Below, piece by piece: positions 5,311 to 12,936 of a stretch of DNA of 64,000 nt. A model generated the notes under the pieces. That model did no database searches. It worked only from the letters and a program-made list of their open reading frames with translations, and was not told where the DNA came from. Source of the stretch: a virus. The DNA lies in IMG/VR virus record IMGVR_UViG_3300044823_000365, positions 1 to 64,000 of that record, one strand, 5' to 3'. Every line of letters starts with the position of its first letter. The first letter of the stretch is position 1. The translations under genes and the position numbers were made by a program.

Positions 5311-7308
5311 CTAGTCCTCCACCAAAAAATCTCGTTCCTGTCCTACCTGCATCGGTGAGTCGGATGCCATTTTGGATGCCCCAAAGAGTTTCAATTCGTC
5401 CTCGATCTTCGCCTTGCGGATTAGCGGGTTCTTCCAGCGGTTCAAATAGTCCTCGTCCCCGAGCAGCCCGCGGCCGATTTCGGCTGCAACTTGCTTATGA
5501 CCGGTATCCAGCTTGACCCCATGGGCTGCAAGGAAAACCATGACGCCGAAGGCGCGTTCCAGATCATCCGTATTGTGGATGCCGGGAATCCACTGGTCCA
5601 TGCCTTCCAGCAGGGCTTTGACCTCTTCCGCTGGCACGGGCTCCTCGAAGCCCTTGCCCAGCCCCCCGAGGAACGGCGTGCGGTATGAGTCGAGAATGTC
5701 GTGGGCGGAGTCGTTGTCGTACGACCTTTCGCCCCATGCGCCCGCAACCTTCACCTTGCCTTTTATCAGGGGACCGATAGGGGTCTTCGGATTGACCCGC
5801 AGTATCTTGGCGACGTTCTTCGCCCAGTTCGGGTCTCCGTTGCTGTAGATCAGGCCCGCCTTCTCAAGGCTCATGTCGGGCTTGAAGTTCGGGTTCTGCC
5901 CGTCAGCGATCCGGTTCAGCGCCTTCTTGAGGGCGCGCTCGCCCAGAGCTTCAGTCTCGAACCGCATGATTCGGCCGGAATGGAACCCCACGAGGTTGCC
6001 GGGGTTGTGAAGCTCGGGATCGGCTCCTTCGGTGCGGCAGATCGCATCCACAAACTCGTCAAGACCTATCCGCTTCTCTTCCACAATGGCTGCTGGCGAG
6101 TACCTTGTTGGGGCGGCGGGGTCTACAGCGCCGGGCATCAATGCTAAAAGCGCAGCGGGGAGCAGCGCCCGGTTCAACGGTCCTGCCGTCTTTTCCGTGG
6201 CTCCGTGGCAGCCGCAGCCGCCATCGGGATCGTTCTCGTGCGGGCAGCCAAAGTCCGGTGGGTGGGTGTGAATCTCGAACGGATGCCCGCAGGTGCACAT
6301 AGCAGCGGCCTTGCTCAGGCTGGCTTCGAGTTCCAAGCTTGCCGCCTTGTGCTGCCTCATTTTCTCTTCGCAGTCGGGGCAGATGCCGTGGGAGACGGGC
6401 TCGACGCCCTCCCGCATTACCTTCCCGCACCAAGCGCAGACTTCCTTGTGCTGCTCGGCGAGCTTCGCCTTGATGCCCATCCGCTTCAGTTCCGCTATGT
6501 CGTCGGTCAGTCCCGGCTTTACGGGCGCTGCTGGGGTGACTACGCGGACGGACGCCTCGTCGGCGGTGAAAATCTCAAGCTGCTCGGTGGTACGCCCCTC
6601 ATCCACCAGCTTTCCGTTCTCCTCGTGGACCGAGAAAAACGGTTCGCCTTCCGGCGCGTGGTCGATCACGATGTAATAGTCAACCCCGGATTTCGTCCAG
6701 CGCTCCTCCGTCGCGCCCGAGGGGTACCAACCGTGGGTGGAAAGAATTTCGCGCCACTCGTCGTCGATGAAACCCTTGGCGGTCTTCGTGCTGGAAACCT
6801 TGGCGATGCCGGACGGGAACAAGTCGGCGGCGGCCTTCTTGCATTTGGACATCGCCCTGACGGCTTCCTTGAGTTGGTAGGGGTTGAGTTGGTTCCTAAA
6901 GGCCCACGCTTTCACGCAGCGTGCGGTGTTCCCGAACTTTTGCAGGTAATCTACGGCGTGCTTCGCATAGCCGTTCGCATAGGCGGCAGACAAACTGTCC
7001 GTGGTGATCTTGCCTGCGTCGGTGAACAGCGGTTGCTGCTCCTCCACAAGATCGATGGATGCCGGAGCCATGTCTACGGTTGTGCCGTTGTCCCACTTGA
7101 CCCCTATGCGAACGCGGGTCTCGGGGAATGACCTGTCAATGCTGGGAAACGTCACATCGACGCTCTGCACTGTGCCGAGTGCTGCGCCGGGGTGAAAGTG
7201 GCGAACTCGGGAACCGATGGGGAACTCCTTGAGCATGTAGGCCTTGAGTTCGCGAAGGTCACGTGGTTCTTTAGGATTGGAACCGCTTTTTAGGAGAGAA
7301 TCGCGCAT
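5311..7308 (-). CDS. multidomain protein with zinc motifs and lysozyme-like segment, 665 aa
   Basis: Start ATG at 7308 chosen because GAGG lies seven bases upstream (an in-frame start at 7329 lacks one). An N-terminal part (about 20-100) is beta-rich. Near 290-320 is a CxxC...CxxC zinc knuckle (CAWCGK, CPDC), then a His/Cys-rich patch (CTCGHPFEIHTH, CPHEN, CGCHG). Around 420-500 is a lysozyme/transglycosylase-like segment: an acidic residue in CRTEGAD, then HNPGNLVGF, then GRIMRFETEALGERAL. A later segment (GAWGERSYDNDSAHDIL) resembles the DUF4259 start. It may be a wall-degrading or virion-associated enzyme; the active-site assignment is by pattern only. Ends with TAG before the tmRNA promoter. 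Confidence 0.6.
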   Translation of the reverse strand: MRDSLLKSGSNPKEPRDLRELKAYMLKEFPIGSRVRHFHPGAALGTVQSVDVTFPSIDRSFPETRVRIGVKWDNGTTVDMAPASIDLVEEQQPLFTDAGKITTDSLSAAYANGYAKHAVDYLQKFGNTARCVKAWAFRNQLNPYQLKEAVRAMSKCKKAAADLFPSGIAKVSSTKTAKGFIDDEWREILSTHGWYPSGATEERWTKSGVDYYIVIDHAPEGEPFFSVHEENGKLVDEGRTTEQLEIFTADEASVRVVTPAAPVKPGLTDDIAELKRMGIKAKLAEQHKEVCAWCGKVMREGVEPVSHGICPDCEEKMRQHKAASLELEASLSKAAAMCTCGHPFEIHTHPPDFGCPHENDPDGGCGCHGATEKTAGPLNRALLPAALLALMPGAVDPAAPTRYSPAAIVEEKRIGLDEFVDAICRTEGADPELHNPGNLVGFHSGRIMRFETEALGERALKKALNRIADGQNPNFKPDMSLEKAGLIYSNGDPNWAKNVAKILRVNPKTPIGPLIKGKVKVAGAWGERSYDNDSAHDILDSYRTPFLGGLGKGFEEPVPAEEVKALLEGMDQWIPGIHNTDDLERAFGVMVFLAAHGVKLDTGHKQVAAEIGRGLLGDEDYLNRWKNPLIRKAKIEDELKLFGASKMASDSPMQVGQERDFLVED

Positions 7309-7398
7309 CTGTGCCTCTATTAAAAGCAAACAAAAACAGTAAACTCAAAAGGCAACTGTTGAACTCATTGAAAAGGACTACCCACGAGGAGCTTTTTA

Positions 7399-7947
7399 AT
7401 GAATAAGAACGATGCCCAAAATAGCAGACGAGCAAAAGCTAAAGCCGAAGGGAAATGCAGAACATGCGGGGTTAAGCCCACCCCAGTGGGATACGCCACA
7501 TGCGATTCTTGCAGAGCCACCACCAAAAATTATTATCAACGCCACAAAGATAAGATGAAAGCCTATTACCAACGCAACAGGCAAAAAATCATCGAAAGAA
7601 CCAAACAATATGATGAGGCCCATCCCAGCGAACGAAGAAAGCGACTGAACAAACGACGCCGACAGAAAAGAATGAAAGCCATAAAACTTCTTGGAGAACG
7701 GTGCCGTGGGGTGACTTCTGCTGGTTGCCGTTGGGTCAACGAGGACGGAACCTACGGATGCACCGATGTCCGCATACTCCAGATCGACCATGCGAAGGGA
7801 GGAGGAGCCGATGAACTAAAGCATGGACGAAAAGCCTTCATCGGTAGCGATGGAGTAGTGATAAAAATCTTACGCGGAGAAACCAACACCTATCAACTTT
7901 TATGCCCTAATTGCAATTGGCTAAAACGGGTTTTGGGAACTGCCTAG
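7399..7947 (+). CDS. HNH homing endonuclease with N-terminal zinc knuckle, 182 aa
   Basis: Plus-strand gene with GAGGAG before the ATG. Residues 20-40 hold CRTCG...CDSC. A long basic helix follows (about 45-95, RRKRLNKRRRQKRMK). The HNH core is at the C-terminus: IDHAKGGG, then LLCPNCNWLKR, with an extra Cys pair near CRGV/CRW. It is inserted opposite to its neighbours and its 3' end overlaps the convergent gene by 4 bases. Its AT content is visibly higher than that of the surrounding genes, fitting recent mobility. Confidence 0.8.
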   Translation: MNKNDAQNSRRAKAKAEGKCRTCGVKPTPVGYATCDSCRATTKNYYQRHKDKMKAYYQRNRQKIIERTKQYDEAHPSERRKRLNKRRRQKRMKAIKLLGERCRGVTSAGCRWVNEDGTYGCTDVRILQIDHAKGGGADELKHGRKAFIGSDGVVIKILRGETNTYQLLCPNCNWLKRVLGTA

Positions 7948-8201
7948 TTTATCCTGATTTTGTCGATTGGCCTGTCTTGGGGCGTCTCGACCAGGCCGTC
8001 GTTGACCTTCTGGTCGATGAGGTCGGCGTACAGGTGGAACAGGCGGGCGAGGTCATGCCCTCGCTCCTTGCAGTTGCCGAGGGCGTATGCGCCCGGAGGG
8101 TCGAGGCTGATCGCCATCCCGGCGAAGCTGACGCCGTGATTCGTGCAGAGGAGCGTGAAAGTTTCGTACGCACGCCTCAGATCATCTGGCATGTCAGGCA
8201 T
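7944..8201 (-). CDS. hypothetical protein, 85 aa
   Basis: Start at 8201 overlaps the upstream stop as TAATG, with AAGGGG as ribosome site. Product starts MPDMPDDLRRAYETFTLLCTNHG and is mostly helical (HDLARLFHLYADLIDQKV). No known family. It forms a tight three-gene unit with the two genes upstream. Confidence 0.6.
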   Translation of the reverse strand: MPDMPDDLRRAYETFTLLCTNHGVSFAGMAISLDPPGAYALGNCKERGHDLARLFHLYADLIDQKVNDGLVETPQDRPIDKIRIN

Positions 8202-8434
8202 TAGTATCCCCTTCGCATCGGGCAGTTCAGCTTGTGGGGAAATGGTTTCTCCATCGGCTTGCCCACCCGGCCGCACTTGTTGCATTGGAATTCGCCGGTC
8301 AACTTCCCATCCTTTTCGAGCATCAGGTAGGAGAAGCCGTCGTGCATATCCTGCATGGCGCATTTGAGCTCGGCTTCCATCTCCGGCGTCAACTCAAAAT
8401 CGGAATCGTCAAATTCATCGAAGTCGTCTGGCAT
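8201..8434 (-). CDS. small zinc-ribbon-like protein, 77 aa
   Basis: Starts at 8434 by TAATG overlap. An acidic start (MPDDFDEFDDSDFELTPEMEAELK) is followed by CNKCGRVGKPMEKPFPHKLNCPM, a CxxC...H...C pattern that likely binds one zinc. No recognised function. Translationally coupled to both neighbours. Confidence 0.6.
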   Translation of the reverse strand: MPDDFDEFDDSDFELTPEMEAELKCAMQDMHDGFSYLMLEKDGKLTGEFQCNKCGRVGKPMEKPFPHKLNCPMRRGY

Positions 8435-8775
8435 TAGCCCCACCCGGTCCCGCCGCAGTCGTCGCAGCCCTTGCCGCCGCATGCCTTACATTGCAGCATC
8501 TTTTCAAGCTCCGGGTGCTCTTTAACGATCTTCATGCACTTCTCGGCTTTCGCCTTGTGGAACTCCTCGATGAGCCGCTGGCCCTCCGGCGTCTTTTTGA
8601 GCCCCGCCGTGAAGCTCGTCTTGAACACCGTCCAGGACTGCTCGGACCATGCGTCCCAGAGCTTCTTTAGCAGCCAAGTCGCAGCCGCAGCGAGCGCCGC
8701 CCAGAAGACCTGGCTCCACGAGATGCGCGGCCAGAAGGTCACGAAATAGAGCATGGTCGGGAAGCGGAAAAGCAT
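8434..8775 (-). CDS. membrane protein with DnaJ-type zinc motif, 113 aa
   Basis: Start ATG at 8775, one base past the stop of the GIY-YIG gene. Residues about 1-40 form an aromatic membrane segment (LYFVTFWPRISWSQVFWAALAAAATWLL). The C-terminus is CKACGGKGCDDCGGTGWG, the CxxCxGxG repeat of DnaJ zinc domains. A membrane-anchored small zinc protein with helical middle; function unknown. Confidence 0.6.
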   Translation of the reverse strand: MLFRFPTMLYFVTFWPRISWSQVFWAALAAAATWLLKKLWDAWSEQSWTVFKTSFTAGLKKTPEGQRLIEEFHKAKAEKCMKIVKEHPELEKMLQCKACGGKGCDDCGGTGWG

Positions 8776-8776
8776 G

Positions 8777-9505
8777 TCAAATACCCTCACTACAGAGGTT
8801 GCAAGTCGAGTTCTTAAGCCCCCGGTTGACATGCCAACGCTTGTGGCAGGACCGTTTGAAGGCTTCACTTATCGCAATACTGCCACTTGAAGACATCTGA
8901 TGCTTTTTGCCCCGATGCGCGTTAGCACAACGACGATGATACTCAACAGCATCCCTCTTGTACCATTCTTCCCAAGAGGCCTTGCGTTGAGATTCATCCT
9001 GTTGGGCTCTGGCCTTTTTGATTTTATCTACGGCTTCTTGAGAACCGTGGTACGAACCGCTGGCGATGCGCTCCTTGACAGAGGCACGGAAGCCAGCGAG
9101 ACGACATGCTTCTTGTTCTGGAGCGAGCGGTTTGCGCTTCTTGCCTTTGTTGGAGGCGCTGATCTTAGCGCGGGTCTCCGCCGAAGGCTTCCAGCCGGTG
9201 GCACCTCGTCCTCCCGCGCAAATGTTATAGCCACATTTTTGAGCGGCCAGCATCCTCACCATTATTTGCTCCCATGCTAAGCACTCTTCTTCGGAAGCAA
9301 AATCGGAGCGCAGAGAGCGGATAGTGAAATTTTCCCATCCGTATTTACGGACAGCGTTGTACAAGTGGGGCTTGCTAGCACAGGATTTCTCAGGATGAAA
9401 AATACGATACTTCTGGTTCGACCAATACCGGGCTAAGTCGGATTCTTTGGTTTTCCCGATGTAATACTTCCAGTTAAGGTTGTTCAGAATGAAGTAAACA
9501 TGCAT
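8777..9505 (-). CDS. GIY-YIG homing endonuclease, 242 aa
   Basis: N-terminal GIY-YIG nuclease domain: VYFILN near the start, then YYIGKT, LYNAVRKYGWENF, and the catalytic Glu in EECLAWEQIMVRM, then GYNICAGGRG. From about 110 on there are DNA-binding repeats of the NUMOD3 type (SAETRAKISASNKGKKR and a second basic segment). Such genes move by cutting endonuclease-free alleles. Its stop is one base from the start of the next gene. GC content is lower than neighbouring genes. Confidence 0.85.
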   Translation of the reverse strand: MHVYFILNNLNWKYYIGKTKESDLARYWSNQKYRIFHPEKSCASKPHLYNAVRKYGWENFTIRSLRSDFASEEECLAWEQIMVRMLAAQKCGYNICAGGRGATGWKPSAETRAKISASNKGKKRKPLAPEQEACRLAGFRASVKERIASGSYHGSQEAVDKIKKARAQQDESQRKASWEEWYKRDAVEYHRRCANAHRGKKHQMSSSGSIAISEAFKRSCHKRWHVNRGLKNSTCNLCSEGI

Positions 9506-9592
9506 GAAAATGGCTCCCTGTTTAGGGGAACCATGGTCGTGAATCCTTTTGCTATTATACGTAAGTACTTAATAATAAAGGACTTATACTCG

Positions 9593-10243
9593 TCAAAACC
9601 TAACTATCCATTCAAAAATTATATTGACTCCGGCCGGGAGCAATAATGGGGGTAAAGTAACGTAGTTCACAAGTACAACGCTACTGGGGTTCGGCCCCTG
9701 CCCTGGTCCGCTAGTATCAGTCGGATCGAAGTACGGCGCGGTAAGCATGTTCGTCGGCCCGCCGTTATTGATCGTGCCGCCGCCGATCAGCCCCATCTCG
9801 CGAATGCCCTGCGTGATGTTATCCGTCGTGGCGTTCACCGTGGTCTGGAAGCTGACCGTGGTGGAAAACGCGGCAAGAGGGTTGTAACTGGAATCCGTGT
9901 ACTGAATCTTGGAAAGCGGCTTGCGGAGGATTTCCTGGATGATCGCCGTCTGCACAGGGGTCGGGTCCGGCTGCGTCTCCGGAGCCCATGACGGGTCTCC
10001 AGCGCCCAGCGCCAAGCCCCATATGCCGTAAAGCGGATCGGCGTTCGTGTCCGTCGTTTCCCCGAGCGGATAGGGCGGATTGGCCGCGTTGGGGTAGGAG
10101 TTCGCCATGAGCCGGGCGAACAGGAATTTCACGCCATTGACAATGACGTTGGGGCTCCGATAGAGGACTTCGCCCGTGTCCGTCCGGTACACACGGATTT
10201 TGCCGCTCGGCTTGTACTGCGTCAAATCTTCCTTGAATTGCAT
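9593..10243 (-). CDS. virion structural protein (baseplate or fibre), 216 aa
   Basis: Begins MQFKEDLTQYKPSGKIRVYRTDTGEVLYRS, followed by NVIVNGVKFLFARLM and WGLALGAGDPSW, a pattern common in small phage baseplate/fibre proteins that sit at the distal tail. The rest is Thr/Asn/Pro-rich beta structure. It is the last gene of the minus-strand tail block. Exact role not determined. Confidence 0.55.
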   Translation of the reverse strand: MQFKEDLTQYKPSGKIRVYRTDTGEVLYRSPNVIVNGVKFLFARLMANSYPNAANPPYPLGETTDTNADPLYGIWGLALGAGDPSWAPETQPDPTPVQTAIIQEILRKPLSKIQYTDSSYNPLAAFSTTVSFQTTVNATTDNITQGIREMGLIGGGTINNGGPTNMLTAPYFDPTDTSGPGQGPNPSSVVLVNYVTLPPLLLPAGVNIIFEWIVRF

Positions 10244-10321
10244 TTTTATTCCTTCACTACGCTCTGGGTAGTCTGATTCTCGGGTTTCGGTGCCGTCCCC
10301 TGACCAACCTTTCCTACAATC

Positions 10322-11326
10322 TCAAGACCTGACTAACTCTTCAAGCTCAATACTCTCTTCGGGCTCCGGAGGAGGCGGAGGCAGGATCGTCCACTTGAAG
10401 CGGTTGCGGGGAACCGGGAAATTCAGCCGCCGCATGAGCCGGAACGTCGGGCGTCCGGGGAAAATCGCCGAGCGGCCGTCCGGAAACTTCACGAGGTAGT
10501 CCTGAGGCCCGTGGTAGAGCGCGATGTCGGGCACCGCCACGCCCTCCGGCAGGTATGTCATGTTGCCCACGGAAATCGTCTTCGGGATGCCCGGCGGGAG
10601 CAGCCCGGCCTTCAGCGTTTGCTCATCCGGGAAGCTGACCGGAGGAATGAACTCGACCGCGCCCTTCTTCGTAAGTTGAAGAAGCCGATTCTTGAATCCC
10701 GGGCCGATTGCCAGCGTCCCCGTGGGCTTTCCCTGCATGTTGTAAACGATCACGTACATCGGGCGGCCTTGCTGCTTCAGGCTGCGGCTGCGGTACTGGC
10801 GGATGACCCTGGCCGTGTCGTCCACCGTGGTCTTGGGCTTCGGGCTGTAGGTCAGTTCGATGTGGCGGACCTTCGGGGCGCGCTTGATCTTGGTCGCCCC
10901 CGTGACCACCTTCTTCTGCGTCTCGTTCACGAACGACATGGGCAGGTTGAACGTGCCCTCGAAGGTTTTCACGGTCGGGTCCGCCCCGGTCTCGTCCTGC
11001 TCCTTCGAACTGTCGGCTTCGCTTGACATCCCCTTGAACGCGGCGAGCACGGTCGCGTAAATTTGCACGATTATCTCTTCGGAAAATTCCACACTCAGCA
11101 TGAAGGACGCCACCTCGTCCAAAAGTGCGTGGACAGCCTCGGCTATTAAACCGGACATCGCTTTTGGCTGGTCTTCCACAAGCGGAATCTTCATGGAAAA
11201 CACAGTAAAATTGGGAATTCCGAGGTCAAGGTTGAGGGACACACGGGGATTGGCGTCCCGAATCGTCGTAATTTCTAAGATTCCAGTTGGCGGGCTGACA
11301 TACGAATTTTTGGCGAGTTCACTCAT
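10322..11326 (-). CDS. tail-region protein of unknown function, 334 aa
   Basis: Start ATG at 11326. An N-terminal helical part (AEAVHALLDEVASFML) gives way to a beta-rich C-terminal half and a proline run before an acidic end (PPPPPEPEESIELEELV). It lies between the IscB element and the 216-aa virion protein, in the distal tail block, so a structural role is likely but no homology is recognised. Confidence 0.5.
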   Translation of the reverse strand: MSELAKNSYVSPPTGILEITTIRDANPRVSLNLDLGIPNFTVFSMKIPLVEDQPKAMSGLIAEAVHALLDEVASFMLSVEFSEEIIVQIYATVLAAFKGMSSEADSSKEQDETGADPTVKTFEGTFNLPMSFVNETQKKVVTGATKIKRAPKVRHIELTYSPKPKTTVDDTARVIRQYRSRSLKQQGRPMYVIVYNMQGKPTGTLAIGPGFKNRLLQLTKKGAVEFIPPVSFPDEQTLKAGLLPPGIPKTISVGNMTYLPEGVAVPDIALYHGPQDYLVKFPDGRSAIFPGRPTFRLMRRLNFPVPRNRFKWTILPPPPPEPEESIELEELVRS

Positions 11327-11365
11327 CTACTTATGAAACCCCTAGCTGACAAAGATCACCAGAGC

Positions 11366-11410
11366 CCCCGCGGGAAGCCCCTGCCTTCAGGCATGGGGAT
11401 GAATGCGGGG
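11366..11410 (-). repeat. right-end nested hairpin of the IscB element
   Basis: An outer CCCCGC/GCGGGG pairing (11366-11371 with 11405-11410) encloses an inner stem CCCCTGCC/GGCATGGGG (11378-11398). Such subterminal hairpins mark the right end of IS200/IS605-type elements. It lies just after the IscB stop and may also terminate transcription. Confidence 0.7.
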
Positions 11411-11413
11411 CAA

Positions 11414-12682
11414 TTAGGTGCCGTATGCATAACCGTCTCTCCTTTGAATTATCTGAACGTACTTGGCTGAGATTCCATCTGTCTTTCCAACCTTGAAGGA
11501 AGGTTTGGCACGAACAACTACCCGTCCTACGTGGGTGCCTTTGTTCTTTCCGGTTGGAACAACAGCGCGAACAACATCTCCAGTCTCAAATCCGAAATGC
11601 TTTTTGACACCAGAACGATGACGAGTTGGGAAACCAAATTTATCCGTGCCGCACATTTGACGAGAGCCGTGTCCCGTGGCGCGAATCAACAGCGGCTTCG
11701 CGTCTTCAGGCACGATAATCTTTGTGCCGGAGACGCCGACACACGCGGCGTCAATCCCATGTGCCTTCGGCAGTCCTTGCTTAACACGATTGAACTTTGT
11801 TCTACCGCCTGTGCCAACTTCGACAGGCAGCCCGGTTGCCTTGAGAGCGTTGAATAGTGCCCAGCGGGTTGCATTAACAGCAGCGGCGTCTTTGAGCGGA
11901 GCCTTCACTTGAGTTAAAATCTTCTTCAAGCGGTCGGGGTCTTTAGCAAGAAACTTCTCGATGCTGTCTGTGTTCTTCTTGGGATTGCACTTTTCGCAAG
12001 CCAAACACAGGTTAGAAATGCGGTCTGAGCCGCCTTTAGCTTTTGGATGAATGTGCTCGATTTGCAGCGGCACATCTTTGGCATCGCAGTACGAGCACTG
12101 ACGGTTCCATTTCTCCAACAAGTACTCCCGAACCTCGTATCCTTCGAGTGTGCCCTGCTGGTATTCAACACCGGCAATCTCGGGATTTTCAATCTTTTGC
12201 ATGTCGAAGCGAACTAATTCTTGCGACAGTGTTTCGACAGGAGCCAAGCGGCGAAACCGATTAACCCAAGTCGTGGTGGTGAGCACGCGGTGCATCAATG
12301 ACGGGGCAAGCCAGCCCTCGGGTTTGGTGCGGTTGAGAAAGCGTGCTTGCCGATACCGTGTCTTGCGATTGCGCCGCCCTCTGCGAAGTGCGGCACGAGA
12401 TTCCAACGAGTTCTTTATTTCCTGTCCTCGGTGCTGCAACTCTGCACGAGAGACAACCAAGCCAGCGTTGTTGACCAACGCAATGCCTGTGACCTTTGAG
12501 CCGGGGTCAAGCTTCAACCGCAAGGGCTGAATGACTCCGTCCGAAGGTGGACGTTTAAGAATGATGGTGAATGGATAGCGACGAAAAACAGCCGCGTCTC
12601 CCGCACTCAACAGCAAGCGTGCGCGTGCCGGTGTAGTGCAGGAGAGCGGCGTCTTATCTTGTGCTAAAACAAAAACTGACAT
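11414..12682 (-). CDS. iscB: IscB RNA-guided nuclease, 422 aa
   Basis: All IscB parts are in order: an N-terminal PLMP-like segment (TPLSCTTPARARLLL, then AVFRRYPFTIIL); RuvC-I with D59 in LDPGSKVTG; an Arg-rich bridge helix (about 95-120); RuvC-II with E155 in SQELVRFDMQ; the HNH domain at 194-233 (CSYCD, IEHIHPKAKGG, SNLCLAC, CN); RuvC-III H308/D311 in KAHGIDAACVG; and a C-terminal basic domain that would read the target-adjacent motif. Both nuclease centres look intact. IscB, the ancestor of Cas9, uses an omega RNA encoded upstream of it. Length is usual for the family (about 400-500). Confidence 0.95.
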   Translation of the reverse strand: MSVFVLAQDKTPLSCTTPARARLLLSAGDAAVFRRYPFTIILKRPPSDGVIQPLRLKLDPGSKVTGIALVNNAGLVVSRAELQHRGQEIKNSLESRAALRRGRRNRKTRYRQARFLNRTKPEGWLAPSLMHRVLTTTTWVNRFRRLAPVETLSQELVRFDMQKIENPEIAGVEYQQGTLEGYEVREYLLEKWNRQCSYCDAKDVPLQIEHIHPKAKGGSDRISNLCLACEKCNPKKNTDSIEKFLAKDPDRLKKILTQVKAPLKDAAAVNATRWALFNALKATGLPVEVGTGGRTKFNRVKQGLPKAHGIDAACVGVSGTKIIVPEDAKPLLIRATGHGSRQMCGTDKFGFPTRHRSGVKKHFGFETGDVVRAVVPTGKNKGTHVGRVVVRAKPSFKVGKTDGISAKYVQIIQRRDGYAYGT

Positions 12683-12936
12683 CTAAATGTCCTCTCGGAT
12701 TGCTCCGGTAAAGTTTGCCTCGACAATGTTTCTCAGGTTTGTGTATCAGCGACCTTCCCTGCTTTATCTTTCAGGAGCATGATTGCTGAAGACAGAGCCA
12801 AAAACTGGCAAGCATTCTTGGGTGTCGTGGCCTGTGAAACGTAGTTGGTTAGAACTTAGTCTGGTCAATGTGCTCGGTGGAACTCACCAAGCCCCGCCCT
12901 TTAGGGCTGGGGATTATTGACTACGATAACCCGTAA
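12683..12936 (-). ncRNA. omega RNA of IscB with 5' guide from the neighbouring tail gene
   Basis: The 238 bases before the iscB ATG have no reading frame but hold several stems, beginning with CCCCAGCCC/GGGCGGGG (12892-12912, TAAA loop), a hallmark of the 5' part of omega RNAs. In IscB elements the guide is the roughly 16 bases just 5' of the element end; here that would be the last codons of the 12921-14978 gene (ending TTATCGTAG). The precise scaffold start is inferred. Confidence 0.75.

Larger units (their letters stand above)
11345..12920 (-). mobile_element. IscB element (IS200/IS605-like, no TnpA)
   Basis: A unit consisting of a left-end hairpin and omega RNA region, the iscB gene and a right-end hairpin lies exactly between the stop codon of the 12921-14978 tail gene and the start region of the 10322-11326 gene. 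No TnpA transposase is present, so mobility would depend on transposase in trans or on homing by IscB itself. The ends are approximate because no empty site is available for comparison. Confidence 0.75.

Noticed and set aside
9554-9580. TATAAT upstream of the GIY-YIG gene at 8777-9505
   Set aside because: A -10-like box is present on the minus strand but neither the shared TAGC spacing nor a -35 box could be matched.
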